Part shown: positions 10,916-21,464 of the stretch, one piece after another
Layout of the letters: every line of letters starts with the position of its first letter
How positions within the stretch are numbered: position 1 is the first letter of the stretch
Origin: Haplomitrium mnioides
Taxonomy: Eukaryota; Marchantiophyta; Haplomitriopsida; Calobryales
DNA length: 62,237 nt
Direction: 5' to 3'
Assembly (NCBI GenBank): GCA_049999725.1
Contig: JBNGIS010008459.1
Coordinates: 1 to 62,237, forward strand
Program-made: the position numbers and the translations under genes
The notes under the pieces: model-generated
What the model was told of the DNA's origin: nothing
Seen by the model: the letters and a program-made list of their open reading frames with translations, nothing else
The model's database searches: none

Positions 10916-11639
10916 CTCCCTCTAGACTGATTCTTCTTCTAATAATCATCCACACTAAGGACTATATGCTATGTAAGTCCTAATCCTATTCTATGTGTGG
11001 TCTCATTAAAACCCTCCCGCTTTCTTCCGAGGCAAAGAGTGCCACCACATAATCAATGGTGGAATAGAATGTAATGATAGTGTGTGGGATGTGTGCGAGT
11101 AACATAATATCAAAATTTGTCAAAATTTCTTGCTCTGAGAGTAAAGCAAATTTGTGGTGTTGCTGCGCGGTGTTGTTGCGTTGTTGCCCTCTCTCCTTGT
11201 GTCTTGAAAATCTGTCTAAAAAATGATGTCAGCCTCAAAAGCTAAGAAGTGATGTCAACTTCTGATATAGTATGCTCCTGTCATTACCTATATGACATTC
11301 AAACAAAGTCAGGTATTTTTCAAAAGAAATGATTGTATTTGCAATCCTTTATCTTCATGACTAAAGATCATATATATATAAAATCATTGTTTGCTGTTTT
11401 GTTGTAATTTAGAGAATCTTTGTAAACCAAGCCCTTGAGTGTGTGCAATGTGTAGACCAGGTGGGAGTGGTTTGGTGAAGATATCTACTCTATTATCTTT
11501 ACTTACTATCCATTGGACATTTATTTTGTCACCGTGTTGCTCACAGGTGTAAAAGAATTTAGGAGAAATGTGTTTAATCCTATCACCTTTGATAAAGCCT
11601 TGAGCAATCTGGTCAACACATGGTCAATTGTCCTTGCAA
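10916..11639 (-). other. Copia 3' end: polypurine tract and untranslated region
   Basis: It lies between the RNase H end and the 3' LTR. Weak copia C-terminal coding traces may continue near 11500-11640, but no intact frame is seen. The segment next to the LTR is the polypurine tract. I see no extra gene here. Confidence 0.5.
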
Positions 11640-12399
11640 GTTATTGTGAGGGAATGAAGTAGAGGTTGGCCCGTATTGATGTTGATATGATCAATGAGTT
11701 GTCAAAGCTAGATACATTCCCTGCTAGCCTCATAAAGAGCTATGATTTCTGCATGGTTTGTCGAGGTAGTTGTAATTGTTTGTTTGGTGCTTTTTCATGA
11801 GATAACAGTGCTTCCTTTAAGAAAGACATATCATGTTTGAGACTTTGCGTCATCATGATCAGATAAATATCTAGCGTCAATGTAACCGACAATATCATTT
11901 GTTGCATTTCTAAGGAAGAAGAGTCCCATGTCTATTGTACCTTTCAGGTATCTCAAAATGTGTTTGAGCCCATTCCAGTGGCGAATGGTGGGCTGGGAGC
12001 TATGCCTTGCGAGCATATTTACTGCAAAAGATATATCAAGTCTAGTCTCATTTGCAAGGTACATGAAGGCTCCTATTGCCGATAGATATGGTTTTTCTGA
12101 TCCCAAAATTTGTTCATGTTCTTTTCGTTTTCCAAGCATGCTCTTGGTGGGGTCCAAAAATCTCATTTCCATTAGAGTGCTCGTTGGATGAGCTTTGTCT
12201 ATATTGAATTGTTTGAGAATCTTGGTCGTATATGTGGACTAGTGGATTAGAATACCATATGGCATATGCTCAAACTGAATGCCAAGATAGAAATCAGGTT
12301 CTCCGATGTCTCACATTTCAAATATGTCTTTCAGTTTGGCAATAGTGCTGGCTGCTAGAGTTTTTGTGCCAAAAATATTTATGTCGTCTGCATAAAATG
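11640..12399 (-). pseudogene. Copia RNase H and RT thumb
   Basis: The reverse strand encodes YLSAIGAFMYLANETRLDIS, then RHWNGLKHILRYLKGTIDMG, GYIDARYLSDHDDAKSQT, WKSTKQT-type sequence and NHAEIIALYEASREC. These are the diagnostic copia connection and RNase H motifs, including the D and E catalytic positions. The frame is interrupted by stops, one of them straight after KSQT. Confidence 0.88.
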
Positions 12400-13769
12400 C
12401 AACTACGACATATTCAGAGCCTTGATGTTTCATGAACATGAATGAAGCAATGTCATCATTTGTAAAATTTAGTGTCATCATCTCTGATTTGAATCTCTGG
12501 TACCAATTTCTGCCACTCAGTTGAGCCCATATATCGATCTCAAGACTTGAATTGCCATTTGTGTGTTTGATTGATCAATTGGTGATTCAATGCATTAATA
12601 GAATGCTTTGCCAACTTCACACATTGTCATGTGGTATACTTTGATGATAGGGGACTAAAGGTCCACTTTGTTGTTGCTCGTGCAGCTTGTATATTTGTGG
12701 GACTAAAGGTCCTCTGCAGCATTGTGTGCTCAGCAAATTGGCTGGCTGGACTAAAGGTCCTTTGAAATGCTGCTTGCTCAGCGATTGTGCTGGCTGGACT
12801 AAAGGTCCATTTGAATGCTATTTGCTCAACGAGTATGTTGGCTGGACTAAAGGTTCATTTGAGTCATTATGCAACTTTTTTTCCATCATTTGGCATTGTC
12901 TTTTCGACATGAGGACTAAAGGTCCTTTCTGGATCGGCAATGGTCTTTTATGGACAAAAGGTCCTTTCATTTGTTGGCCATTGAGGACAAAAGGACCATT
13001 TCCTAGATTGAGGTCTTTGTAGACAGAAGGTCCATTCTGAATCATTGTGCCTCTATGGACTAAAGGTCCATTTTTATGGTGCATATCATGAGGGACAGAA
13101 CGTCCAACCTCAGAGTTTAGGCCATGAGAGACAAAAGGTCTAATCTTAGTATTGGGGCCATGAGAGACAAAAGGTTTATATGCACTTTGGCTGTTCTCCC
13201 CTTGAATATGAAATGCCATCCTTGAGATGAGTTCAAGGGGTGCCTTCACAAAAATCTGGGTATCTAGAGTGCCATATAAGTAGATTGTGATGACATCCAT
13301 AATGTGTATAGTAAGATGACGTTGGATAGCAAATGCTATCATATATCTGTAAGTAATAGTGTCCATGACATGTGAGTATGTGAGGTCATAGTCACGTCTA
13401 GGAATCTAAGTGTATCCTTTGGCCACTAATCTTGCCTTATATCTTGTGACATCCTTTCGCACTATATTTGCAAATAAAAATAAATGTGTAATTTGTTAGA
13501 TGCATGTCTAGAAGTGCTGGCATAACAGATCTGAATACTTGTCGTTGTATGAGAGAGTAAAGTTTCGAATTTATCGTTTTTTCCCATTGAGGCCGATCGG
13601 TTCTTGATTGTGCTTCTCGTACAGATAAAAGATCAAGCACATCCTTGTCTACATATTGTGATACAGATAATTCAAATAGATCATCTATAATGGTCTGGGA
13701 TTTGTCCCATATTTGACCGATATGGGAATGGTCAATTGCTATTTCTTCATTGTCTGTCGTAACGGTCAA
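12400..13769 (-). pseudogene. Copia reverse transcriptase, interrupted by a peptide-repeat block
   Basis: The N-terminal part reads EAQSRTDRPQWEKTINSKLY, then YRYMIAFAIQ and MDVITIYLYGTLDTQIFVKAP, which is copia RT including the first catalytic Asp. The downstream part holds a shifted LYGLKQSGR motif (12515-12545, readable as SGRNWYQRFKSEMM) and VAVYADDI at the catalytic YxDD box. Between VKAP and LYGLKQSGR a copia RT normally has about 15-25 residues. Here it has roughly 650 bp, most of it the GPLV array. Confidence 0.85.
12640..13190 (-). repeat. GPLV peptide-repeat array inside copia RT (13 units)
   Basis: Thirteen copies of the palindromic core GGACTAAAGGTCC or close variants occur at about 12653, 12700, 12748, 12796, 12844, 12912, 12951, 12984, 13021, 13056, 13093, 13129 and 13165. 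Spacing is mostly 48 bp in the first part and about 36 bp in the second. On the coding strand the 48-bp unit gives a 16-residue repeat, GPLVQPAQSLSKQHFK, and the 36-bp unit a 12-residue repeat with the core GPFV or KPFVSHG. All observed periods of 36 and 48 are multiples of three. Confidence 0.85.
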
Positions 13770-14209
13770 TGATGTCGATGATTTAGGCTTATTCCTTGAG
13801 CATATAAGTCTGCTACGCTTTGCCTTAGGCTATATATCAGTGGCAAGGGTGTCAAATTTTTGAAGTCTTGCTAGTGCATTAGCAACTTCTATATGAGATT
13901 TGGTAATGTTGGCTACATTGTTAAATGCATCAGACATTTTAATTTATGTTTGCTGTAAATGGAGGAGTCTTTTGACTTTGGCATCGGAATGTCCATTTCG
14001 TTGATTGAAGCCCAATGGCAAGTGCTGGTGCCATATTAAGTTGTCCTCAAGTTCGGGTTGTACAGCTTTTTCCTCTTGTGTCAGATGTGGAAAAGATTCT
14101 TCAAAGAATTGGCAGGTTGCGAATCGAGACTTAAACACATCAGAGGTTGAGGGTTCAAGATATCAGATGATAGAAGGAGACTCAAAACTGATATATATGC
14201 CTTTTTGTT
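13770..14209 (-). other. Copia integrase-RT linker
   Basis: The reverse strand has broken frames rich in Ser, Lys and Asp (SKSHIEVANALARLQK and similar), at the place of the variable linker between integrase and RT in copia polyproteins. No conserved motif is seen. Confidence 0.5.
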
Positions 14210-14930
14210 GTTGTGGTCACATCCTCGTTTGATGTGGTCCTAAGATTGGGACAAGTACAAGGCAACGAAATGTGCAAAGATGATATACATCTGTTGGGAT
14301 TCCCACATCAAGTTGATGTAGGGAATTTTGATTGAATGCAGATGGTCTGTAACACAATAGAGATGCTGCATGCATAACTGCATGTCTCCAAGCAATGGTG
14401 GGGAGGTTTGAATTCAGAAGTAATGGTCTTGCTATGAGTTGTATTCTCTTAATAGCAGATTTTGCAATGCCAGTTTGAAAGTGTACATGTGGAACTGAAT
14501 ATTGTATGTCTATGCCGACAAATGTGCAGAAGTCGTCAAAAGTTTGTGAAGAGAATTCTCCGGCATTGTCCACTCTTAGGTTTCTGATTGGGTAATCAGG
14601 GAATTGTGCTGAGAGTTTCAAGATTTCATATAACAGTTTCGGGAAGACCATGTTTTTGGTTGTAAGAAGAGATACCTTTGACCATTTGGATGATGCATCA
14701 ATGGTGACAAGGAAGTATCTAAATGGTCTCGAAGGTGGGTGGATGGGTCACAGATGTCAGCGTGGATCCTCTCGAGAAATCGAAGAATCTTGATTGTTGT
14801 TTTATCATAAGAAGGTGCAGTCCTCATTTTGCCTTGTGCACATGCCAAGCATGGTGTATTCAATGGCAGTGGGTGCACGTTTTGAGGTATGTCTTTACTA
14901 TCATTTTTGATGCGGTAAAACATGTCTTGG
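14210..14930 (-). pseudogene. Copia integrase
   Basis: The zinc-binding end reads CLACAQGKM, then HADICDPS with the first catalytic Asp, then LRVDNAGEFSSQTFDDFC with the second Asp, and HVHFQTGIAKSAIKRIQLIA where the catalytic Glu (normally GLAES) is replaced by Lys. LPTIAWRHAVMHAASL follows, typical of this copia lineage. The frame is split near 14640. Confidence 0.88.
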
Positions 14931-15145
14931 CCTCGATGCCCTAGGCGGTTGTGCCATGTGAGGGATGTGGAGACCGGTTTTGTGGAGACATGATATGAGC
15001 ATATTTTTCTGGTGTACAGTCCAAGTGGTGATAGTGAAAATTTTTCTTGTATGTTGAAGCTTATTGTTGTTGAACTCAGGATATGGAGGACTTCAGTGTC
15101 TTGGAATGATCTGATTTGAATGTGAAAATCATTTTGTCGTATATC

Positions 15146-15836
15146 CTAGAAATTGATGAGGTTTCTGGCTGATGTAGGTGCATAAATTGGAGATTTGATA
15201 TCCTGTCTTGTTCCATTTGGAAATATTATGGTCACTAGGCCATGTCCTTCTTCAATTTGATTGTGGCCGGTAATTGTTGTCATAGACCTAGAAGAAGGTT
15301 TGATCACTGAGAAGTACTTGCAATCTTGTAAAATGGTGTGCGAAGATCCGCTATCTACAATGCATGTTATCTTAGATGTCATTGTCTGGTTTGACATGGA
15401 TGAATCGGTCATGTGACTTTCAAGATGTATATTGTATTGTGGATATTCATCCGTGTTTGTCGATTCTAGTAAGTTGCCTTGCACTTCATGATTGTGAGGT
15501 CTGGTACTGTGCTGGTATAATCGCGCTGGATATGTGGGTACTCTACACGTGGGTTGGGTGTGGGCAAGTGTGCCACATCGAGTACATGTAGTTTGCTGCT
15601 GGCACAGGTTAGACAGGTTCCGCCGACATCTATGGAGTTGTCTGCCTCCTCTATTACTCCATGTGCACTGTGAAGCATTTTCTGGTGTTGGCGATATGCG
15701 ACGGTTGGAATGTCGATCCTTCTTATTGGGGTTCGGAGGTCGACTATTGGTCGGGCGGTTATAGCTCCCCTTGAATCTGGGATTACTCCTTCCTCTTCGT
15801 CTGGAAGAATGTCTAGTCCTGGAGCAAGGGTAAAGA
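15146..15836 (-). pseudogene. Copia CCHC zinc knuckle and aspartic protease
   Basis: The reverse frame has an Arg/Ser-rich stretch, then CTRCGTLAHTQPTC, an exact C-x2-C-x4-H-x4-C nucleocapsid knuckle. A linker and ITCIVDSGSSHTILQD follow, the DSG catalytic loop of a retropepsin. The frame stays open for 264 codons (15146-15940). Confidence 0.88.
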
Positions 15837-16460
15837 CTAGTCCCTTGTAAAGTGTGATTTAGGGTTTTGATGAGGAGAAGTAGACCATAGGGGTATTTTC
15901 TTTGCATTTTCCACGAGGAGTAGTTGATGCTTTTCAGCAAGTAGCATGTATGCTATGAGTTTGGAGTACCGAGTGAATCGCATATTGCGATATTGTGATG
16001 CCAAAATGGGATTGTTCACATGGAAGGTTGATAGAGTTTTCTCTATTTGTTCTTCATTGGTCACAGGGTGACCATAGATTGCTATCTGTGAGATAATGCA
16101 AAATAGTTCATTGTTGTAGTTGGTGATGGATGTGTGGTCCTGAACACATAGGTTAATCCAATCGTGTCTTGCTGCAGGGAGCGATATGCTTGTCAGATGG
16201 TCAAATCTGAGTTTCAGCTCTTCCCATAGTAGATGGGGACTATTATAGTTCAGGTATTGAAGTCTTAGAGGTTCCACTAGGTTGTGTTTGATCAAGATGA
16301 GGGCTCTTGCTGCATCATATGGGGTGATGTTGTCGTCTGTGTTTATGACTTCACGGATAGCATTGGATGTTAAATAAGTCGTAACGTCTAGTGACCAAGA
16401 ACAGTAGTTGGAGCCATCCAATTTAAGAGCCTAGAATTTCATAGATTCTACATATGCCAT
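15837..16460 (-). pseudogene. Copia gag (UBN2 type)
   Basis: Translation starts at ATG 16460-16458 (MAYVESMKF), meets one TAG, then continues LDGSNYCSWSLDVTTYLTSN ... LLWEELKLRFDHL ... ISQIAIYGHPVTNEEQIEKTLSTF ... YSKLIAYMLLAEKHQLLL. This is the UBN2/gag-polypeptide pattern of copia elements. The single stop at about codon 10 lies where most relatives have a Gln or Glu codon. Confidence 0.88.
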
Positions 16461-18474
16461 TGTGGATCTGTTTTCTGTCCTGTTGAGAATACCTATGAAT
16501 GAGAAAGATGAACTAGAAGTTCTGGCGAATGCAGCTATTGGGTCAGGGTTGCGATTGTCTGTACTTGGTACAGATTGGTGATCGACTTGATGTTCGGTCG
16601 ATCACGGACCCTTGTACCTGTTTATGTTTTCTGCTTTAAGCGAAAAAAATCAAAAACTGAAATGAAAAACATGAAAGAATTGACTAGCTGCGTGTCGATC
16701 GATAAAACACCAAGAAATGAAATAAGAAATTGATGTGGCTAATGGATGAAGGAACTGCCATGTATTCATATATATCTACTACTCTTGGTGTGCCGGTAGC
16801 GTGTCCTCCTAGATCCTCCTTGTGTGTCTTCCTAGAGCTAAGACATGGCATAGTTCTCAATCGCTTTTGTGCCTCTCTGCAATACTGATTCTGTAACGAG
16901 AAAAGAAAGGTAACAGTTGCAGGTATAGGCAAACAAGGGCTGAGCTTCGGAGGTGACATGGGTCAACATATCTTGTTAGTATGATTTGCATGTAACCTCT
17001 ATCAAAAGTAGTTCAGAATCAACAAGTATGTCTCTTGTAAAGGATAGATTTGTTCATAGAATGGAAAAGAGAAAGAAAAGAAATCAATCGAAGATGATCA
17101 AAGAATGGGTTGAAAAATCTGAACCAAGAAGTTTTGGAGAACAAAGTGAAAGAGCTAGAAGTTGTTGGGTGCAATGTTGCTCTTTCGTGGACTATTGATG
17201 TAGCCTCTTGTGTAGTAGCATGTGTGAGGGTATATTTCACCGAAGATGTTTTTGGTTGGGTCTTCGATGTTGCATAAACAAGTGAGTCAAACTTGTCTAC
17301 AGGTCTATGCAACCTGTGCTTGGGCTTTCCCCTGCTTAGATAGTGCTCTAGCACAGTAGAGAACCAAGCCAGTCACAAGGTAATACGAGAAACTAAGAAG
17401 AGGAAGTCGATAGGAGTTCGTATACATTGGTGTCGAAGGATGGCGGGTGTACGCATTGGTGTCATCTCCTATGCTAGACAGTTTCGAATATAGAAAGTAG
17501 AGAAAGCAAAAGTCTCATGAAGAACAGTTGGTTGAAATGGTGAAGAGATACAACACTGTTTCGTAAGCATAGATGTTAGCAATGGAATCATGAAGAAAAA
17601 GGGGAGTATGATCTGATAGTTGTTGTTGTCGAAGAGACAACTTCAGCTTGTTATCGGCCAAAGACAAAACAAACAAGAGGATGCAATGCATGTCAGCTTC
17701 GAGCACGCACAGAGTCGATGAGTCAAGAGAGTAATGAGCCAATGTTGCTTAGTGTTGTCGAACAGAGGGAAGCCAACAAGGGAAGGAAAAAGAAGATCAG
17801 TTGTGAGGTCGTAGTAGGGAGCGATGTTGTAAAGCTAAGACCAAGAAAAAGGGGAGAGAAGTTCTTCAGCTGAGCAGTCGCGAAGTGTCCCACAGATGAG
17901 CAAAGAGTCGCGGAGCAAGGGAGCAAGTATGCTGCCAAGCAGAGAAGAGAGAAGGTGAGAAGTTCGTCGAATGAGAAGCGCGACGTTGTCTAGAAGAGTG
18001 GAATGTTGTCAAGTCAAAGGTTGACGGTGCATCAAAATAGGTGAGCAAGAATCACCAGACGAAGTGTCAAATAGTAGCACTAGTGAGCCAAAGTAACAAA
18101 GTTGAGCAGAAGCAGCCAAGTAAGCAATGCGAGAGAGAGCAGCCGAGTGAGCAGCGCGAGTGGGAGCAACAGCAGGCTAGGGTCGCGAGGCGTGAGCGTG
18201 CCCTAGCTCATAAAGGGAGGTCTTCCAAGAGAAAAAAAAAAGGAGATGAAGAAAAAAAAAGGATAGATGCTCTAAAGAAGAGGGAAAAAAAAACTCGTTA
18301 GAAAAGTAACAAAAGAGAGAAAATGAAATGCGCGTGGGAGTAAAAATATAGAAAAATAGTCCAGCGCAGAGGTAAAACGTAGTACACAGATGCGGGAGCT
18401 TTTCCAAATGTTGGTGCAACGTGAGCGCATGAAAGAGAGAGAAAAAAATGTACAGTCCTTTCGTGTTGATAACG
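16461..18474 (-). other. Copia 2-kb leader with possible primer-binding site
   Basis: About 2.0 kb separate the 5' LTR from gag, far more than the usual one to few hundred bases. No conserved protein appears in any frame. The part nearest the LTR is purine-rich with runs of GAGAGAG and AAAAAA on the + strand. Next to the LTR the reverse strand reads CGTTATCAACACGAAAGG. TTATCA resembles the core of Met-tRNA-type primer sites, but the match is not standard. Confidence 0.55.
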
Positions 18475-18584
18475 TGTTATCACATGAGCACCGCACCCAT
18501 ACACATGGGAGTCTCCAAGACAGACGAGTAGAATGATTAGGTCGGGACTGCTTACATGGGGTATATATATATGTCCCTATAACA
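18475..18584 (-). repeat. Copia 5' LTR
   Basis: This 110-bp copy begins TGTTATCACATG and ends CCCTATAACA on the + strand and is collinear with 10806-10915. It is followed by ACAAG, the target duplication, and then family C integrase sequence. Confidence 0.92.
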
Positions 18585-19482
18585 ACAAGCATATTCACTT
18601 GACACTTACAGTGGACTAAATAAAAACAAGAAAATTAGCAAAGAAATTAGTTTGATATTTTTTTCCATCATGAAACACATAATTTATTAACATCTAGTAG
18701 CAATTGGCGTTTCACTAGAAAGTTTTGGCTAGATTAATTTAGGCTTTTGAGCACCAAGCTCTATATGTCAACAACTTATTGTTCTCAAACACATGGTCAA
18801 ACAAAACACACTAATTGTATTACGAAAGATATGCTTCAATTTATCAACGTCTATCATACCAACCATGATGGTTTCTTACCAGTGGTGGACTTTGCCTACA
18901 AAACTCCAAACAAGCTAGTACTAGAGTTTCTCTTTTCTTTCTTAATATAAGTCAACATTCTTTTATTCTTGATGGTTTGCTTTCTTCTTACTTTTTAAAA
19001 ACTTTGAGCACTTCTACATTTTTGTCTTGTCTATCTTTTTCTTTACAAGATGTTTGAAACCATTTTGTTACTGCTTCAAATAGACAAAAACAATATGACA
19101 ATAAACACTCTTATGATTTCTTTTTGTTTTAGATAATCAAGTTTTACTCTCTACTTATGATATTCTTTTGTCTTTAGATACTCAAGTGTATAAGTTGCCT
19201 CTATCTTAGATTGGTCTTTAATCTATTTCCCAAATCATTTCTCTTATTGTATACAAGCTAAATCTTCTTCTCCATTTTTATATTGATCTTATTTTTAATA
19301 TATCTAAGCTCACAACTTTTGTTTCTAATTCAAATTCATTCCAACTCCTCTACAAGTTTCTCTTTTTTCTGTTGTTATTGAAGATCATAAACAATATGAA
19401 GTGGACCAAATTTTGACGAAACAAGTTATCAAACGCGGTTATCATTCACAAGTTCAATACAAAGTTTTGTGGAAAGGTTATC
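18585..19482 (+). pseudogene. Gypsy family C: integrase core to chromodomain, first part
   Basis: The frame resumes with NKHIHLTLTVD after the duplicated ACAAG. It continues with decayed core sequence, MSTTYCSQTHGQTKHTN (integrase YHPQTDGQTERAN, with the catalytic Glu now Lys) and a PVVDFAYKTPNKLV segment. Further on it reads VVIEDHKQYEVDQILTKQVI and then QVQYKVLWKGY, a chromodomain. Sequence stops at 19482, inside the chromodomain, where the family A LTR begins. Confidence 0.8.
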
Positions 19483-19837
19483 TGTAAAAGAACTCAAAGA
19501 CCAAATCCAAACAAGTAAGAACTCATAGTGAACTCTAATAGAGTTCTTCAACCAAATAGCAATAAGGTAAGAAAAATCCAAGGAACCAAAGAACCAAGTG
19601 ATTCGAGAGGAATTCTAGAATGAGAAGTAGAGCTATGAAACCCTTCTATTTATACAAGAGAAATTGTATCATCCCTCTTTCTTCACTTACAAGTCACTTT
19701 TAATTTCAACCTTAAAACTCTAAAAGTGATTTCAAATGCAAGTAATCTAATCTCAACCCTAAAAGTGATCCCCTACCACTTCCTTCACTCCTATCTATTT
19801 CTTATAAATAGCACAACCTCATGCTTGTACTATTACA
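19483..19837 (-). repeat. Family A 3' LTR (copy A2)
   Basis: It begins TGTAAAAGAACTCAAAGACC and ends CTTGTACTATTACA on the + strand, like the LTRs at 43325 and 49820. It is about 80 bp shorter because it lacks one unit of an internal repeat that reads AAAGTGACTCTCTACCA in the longer copies. Confidence 0.9.
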
Positions 19838-20749
19838 TAATCTCCGCCTTCTAATCAATGAAGTCCTCATCATTACCGCATCTTTAAAAAATATGAATAG
19901 CCTCTTGAGCATTATCAAGGTTTGAACAAGATTCCCAAAGAACATCTACAAAACCTTTTATTGAACTTGTGGAGATCGCCCTCGTTTAAAAACTCTTTTT
20001 GCCAAAATGCGGTCTACTTCAAATTCTTTATAGTCATCAAGAACAATAGCCGGAGAGGGAAGTTGAATACGATTTGGAAAAGAAAATAGATTAGCAAGAA
20101 AAAGCTTAAGTTTAGAGATATGGAACACATGATGAATCTTCATATGAAGAGAAAGATCAAGTTTATAAGCAATGGGAGAAATAACTTGAGAAATAGAGAA
20201 AGAACCAATCTAAGCATTAGATAACTTATGGACTTGAGTATCTACAAACAATGGGAGATTATGAGTAGATAGTATTACTTGGTCATCTAAAACATAAGAG
20301 GAATCACAACGACGGCTATCGGCATATTTTTTACCGATTTTGAGCAACAACAAGATGGTTGCAAGCATCTTGCAAAGAAGAAGACAAACAAGACAAAAGG
20401 TAGAAATACTTGGAACATTAGAAGAAGAAGGAGAAAGCAAACCATCACGAACAAGAGGATGTTGACCTAAATTTTTTATTTAAAAAAAAAGAGAAAATCT
20501 AGTACTTGCTTATTTGGAGTTGTTGTAGGCAAACTCCACAGCCAGTAAGAAACTATCCCAATTGGTGTGATGAATATTGATGAATGCGCAAACATATCCT
20601 CCACAGTATGATTAGCATGCTCTACTTGCCCATTTGTTTGAGGATGATAAGAAGTAGACATAGAAAGTTTGGTTCCTAAGAGTTTGAACAACTCTCGCCA
20701 AAACTTTCCAATGAAATACGGATCCATATCAGATACTAACACCTTGTGC
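19838..20749 (-). pseudogene. Family A integrase C-terminus and chromodomain (copy A2)
   Basis: The reverse strand encodes VLVSDMDPYFIGKFWRELF, then MSTSYHPQTNGQVEHANHTV (integrase core with the catalytic Glu retained). Further on come KIHHVFHISKLK and VLDDYKEFEVDRILAKRVFK (start of a chromodomain). The upstream end is cut at 20749 by the family B LTR. Confidence 0.85.
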
Positions 20750-21037
20750 ATTAAAGAGAGATGAAAGGTTCTAAAGATAAGGACACGTGGCAGAAGAAGA
20801 ATAAAAGTAAATGGTGGTCTAATCAGAGTGAGAGAGAAAATAGCGATCCAATTAGAAGAGTATAAAAAAGGAACCAATAAGGTTCCTCTACTTATGTAAG
20901 CAAGGAGCTTTCTATCAAGTATATAAAGAAGGGAGAGTGCCTTGTTTGGCATCTCTTACCTTGTGAGTTTTTGAAGTCCTTGTGTGATTCTCTTGTATGT
21001 GTTTGTGCTAACTTGTGCGTATGTAAGTAGTGTAACA
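20750..21037 (+). repeat. Family B 5' LTR, truncated
   Basis: It is collinear with the last half of 26023-26590 from TTAAAGAGAGATG to the end at GTGTAACA, including GTTCCTCYACTTATGTAAGC and TATATAAAGAAG. It keeps a CACGTGGC at 20784-20791. Its left end is a deletion breakpoint. Confidence 0.88.
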
Positions 21038-21038
21038 A

Positions 21039-21050
21039 TGGTATCAGAGC
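21039..21050 (+). promoter_or_regulatory. Primer-binding site for initiator tRNA-Met
   Basis: TGGTATCAGAGC starts two bases after the 5' LTR end. It is the standard complement of the 3' end of plant initiator tRNA-Met, used to prime minus-strand synthesis. Confidence 0.92.
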
Positions 21051-21464
21051 TTGGTCTTCTCTAAAGAAGTGTGGATTACCCCTCTTTGGAGAAGCACTAT
21101 AGACCTTTTGGAGTAGTGGAATCTCCACTTTGCATTAACTCCAAGAGAGTTAAACTCTCAAGTTTTCATTAGTAAAGGATCGCGAATATCCCATCCTTTA
21201 TGAATGAAGATAAGAAGTTTGACTTGATGCTATGGTAGCTAATGGATATAGGAGCATTTGTACCTCCTAGAATTTTGCTATGGAATCCTTTTAATATTCG
21301 TGTGCTCAACATTGACAAACATTTCTTTTGTCAATTTTTAGTGTATAATTTTGGAGATGATTTTATGGTTTTTGTGATGGAATCGAGAGAACCTGTTATC
21401 TTACATGTGGTTAATTATGGTTACATAGGAGTGTTTCATTTACATTTTGTGATAGATAGAAAAT
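21051..21464 (+). other. Family B leader
   Basis: Untranslated sequence between primer site and gag, matched inverted by 8961-9379. It carries a small open frame (21242-21472) without recognisable domains. Confidence 0.6.

Larger units (their letters stand above)
10806..18584 (-). mobile_element. Complete Ty1/copia element with 110-bp LTRs
   Basis: Two 110-bp direct LTRs (10806-10915 and 18475-18584) begin TGTTAT and end ATAACA. They bound a 7.78-kb unit flanked by a perfect 5-bp duplication, ACAAG (10801-10805 and 18585-18589). The reverse strand encodes, in order, UBN2-type gag, CCHC knuckle, aspartic protease, integrase, reverse transcriptase and RNase H, the copia order. The insertion site is the codon run DKLNK in a family C gypsy integrase. 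The LTRs differ at about 10 of 110 sites by hand count, so the element is old, and its frames carry stops. Confidence 0.93.

Noticed and set aside
12687-13022. Forward-strand frame with TKGPF repeats
   Set aside because: It is the antisense reading of the GPLV array, and the flanking copia RT is on the reverse strand.
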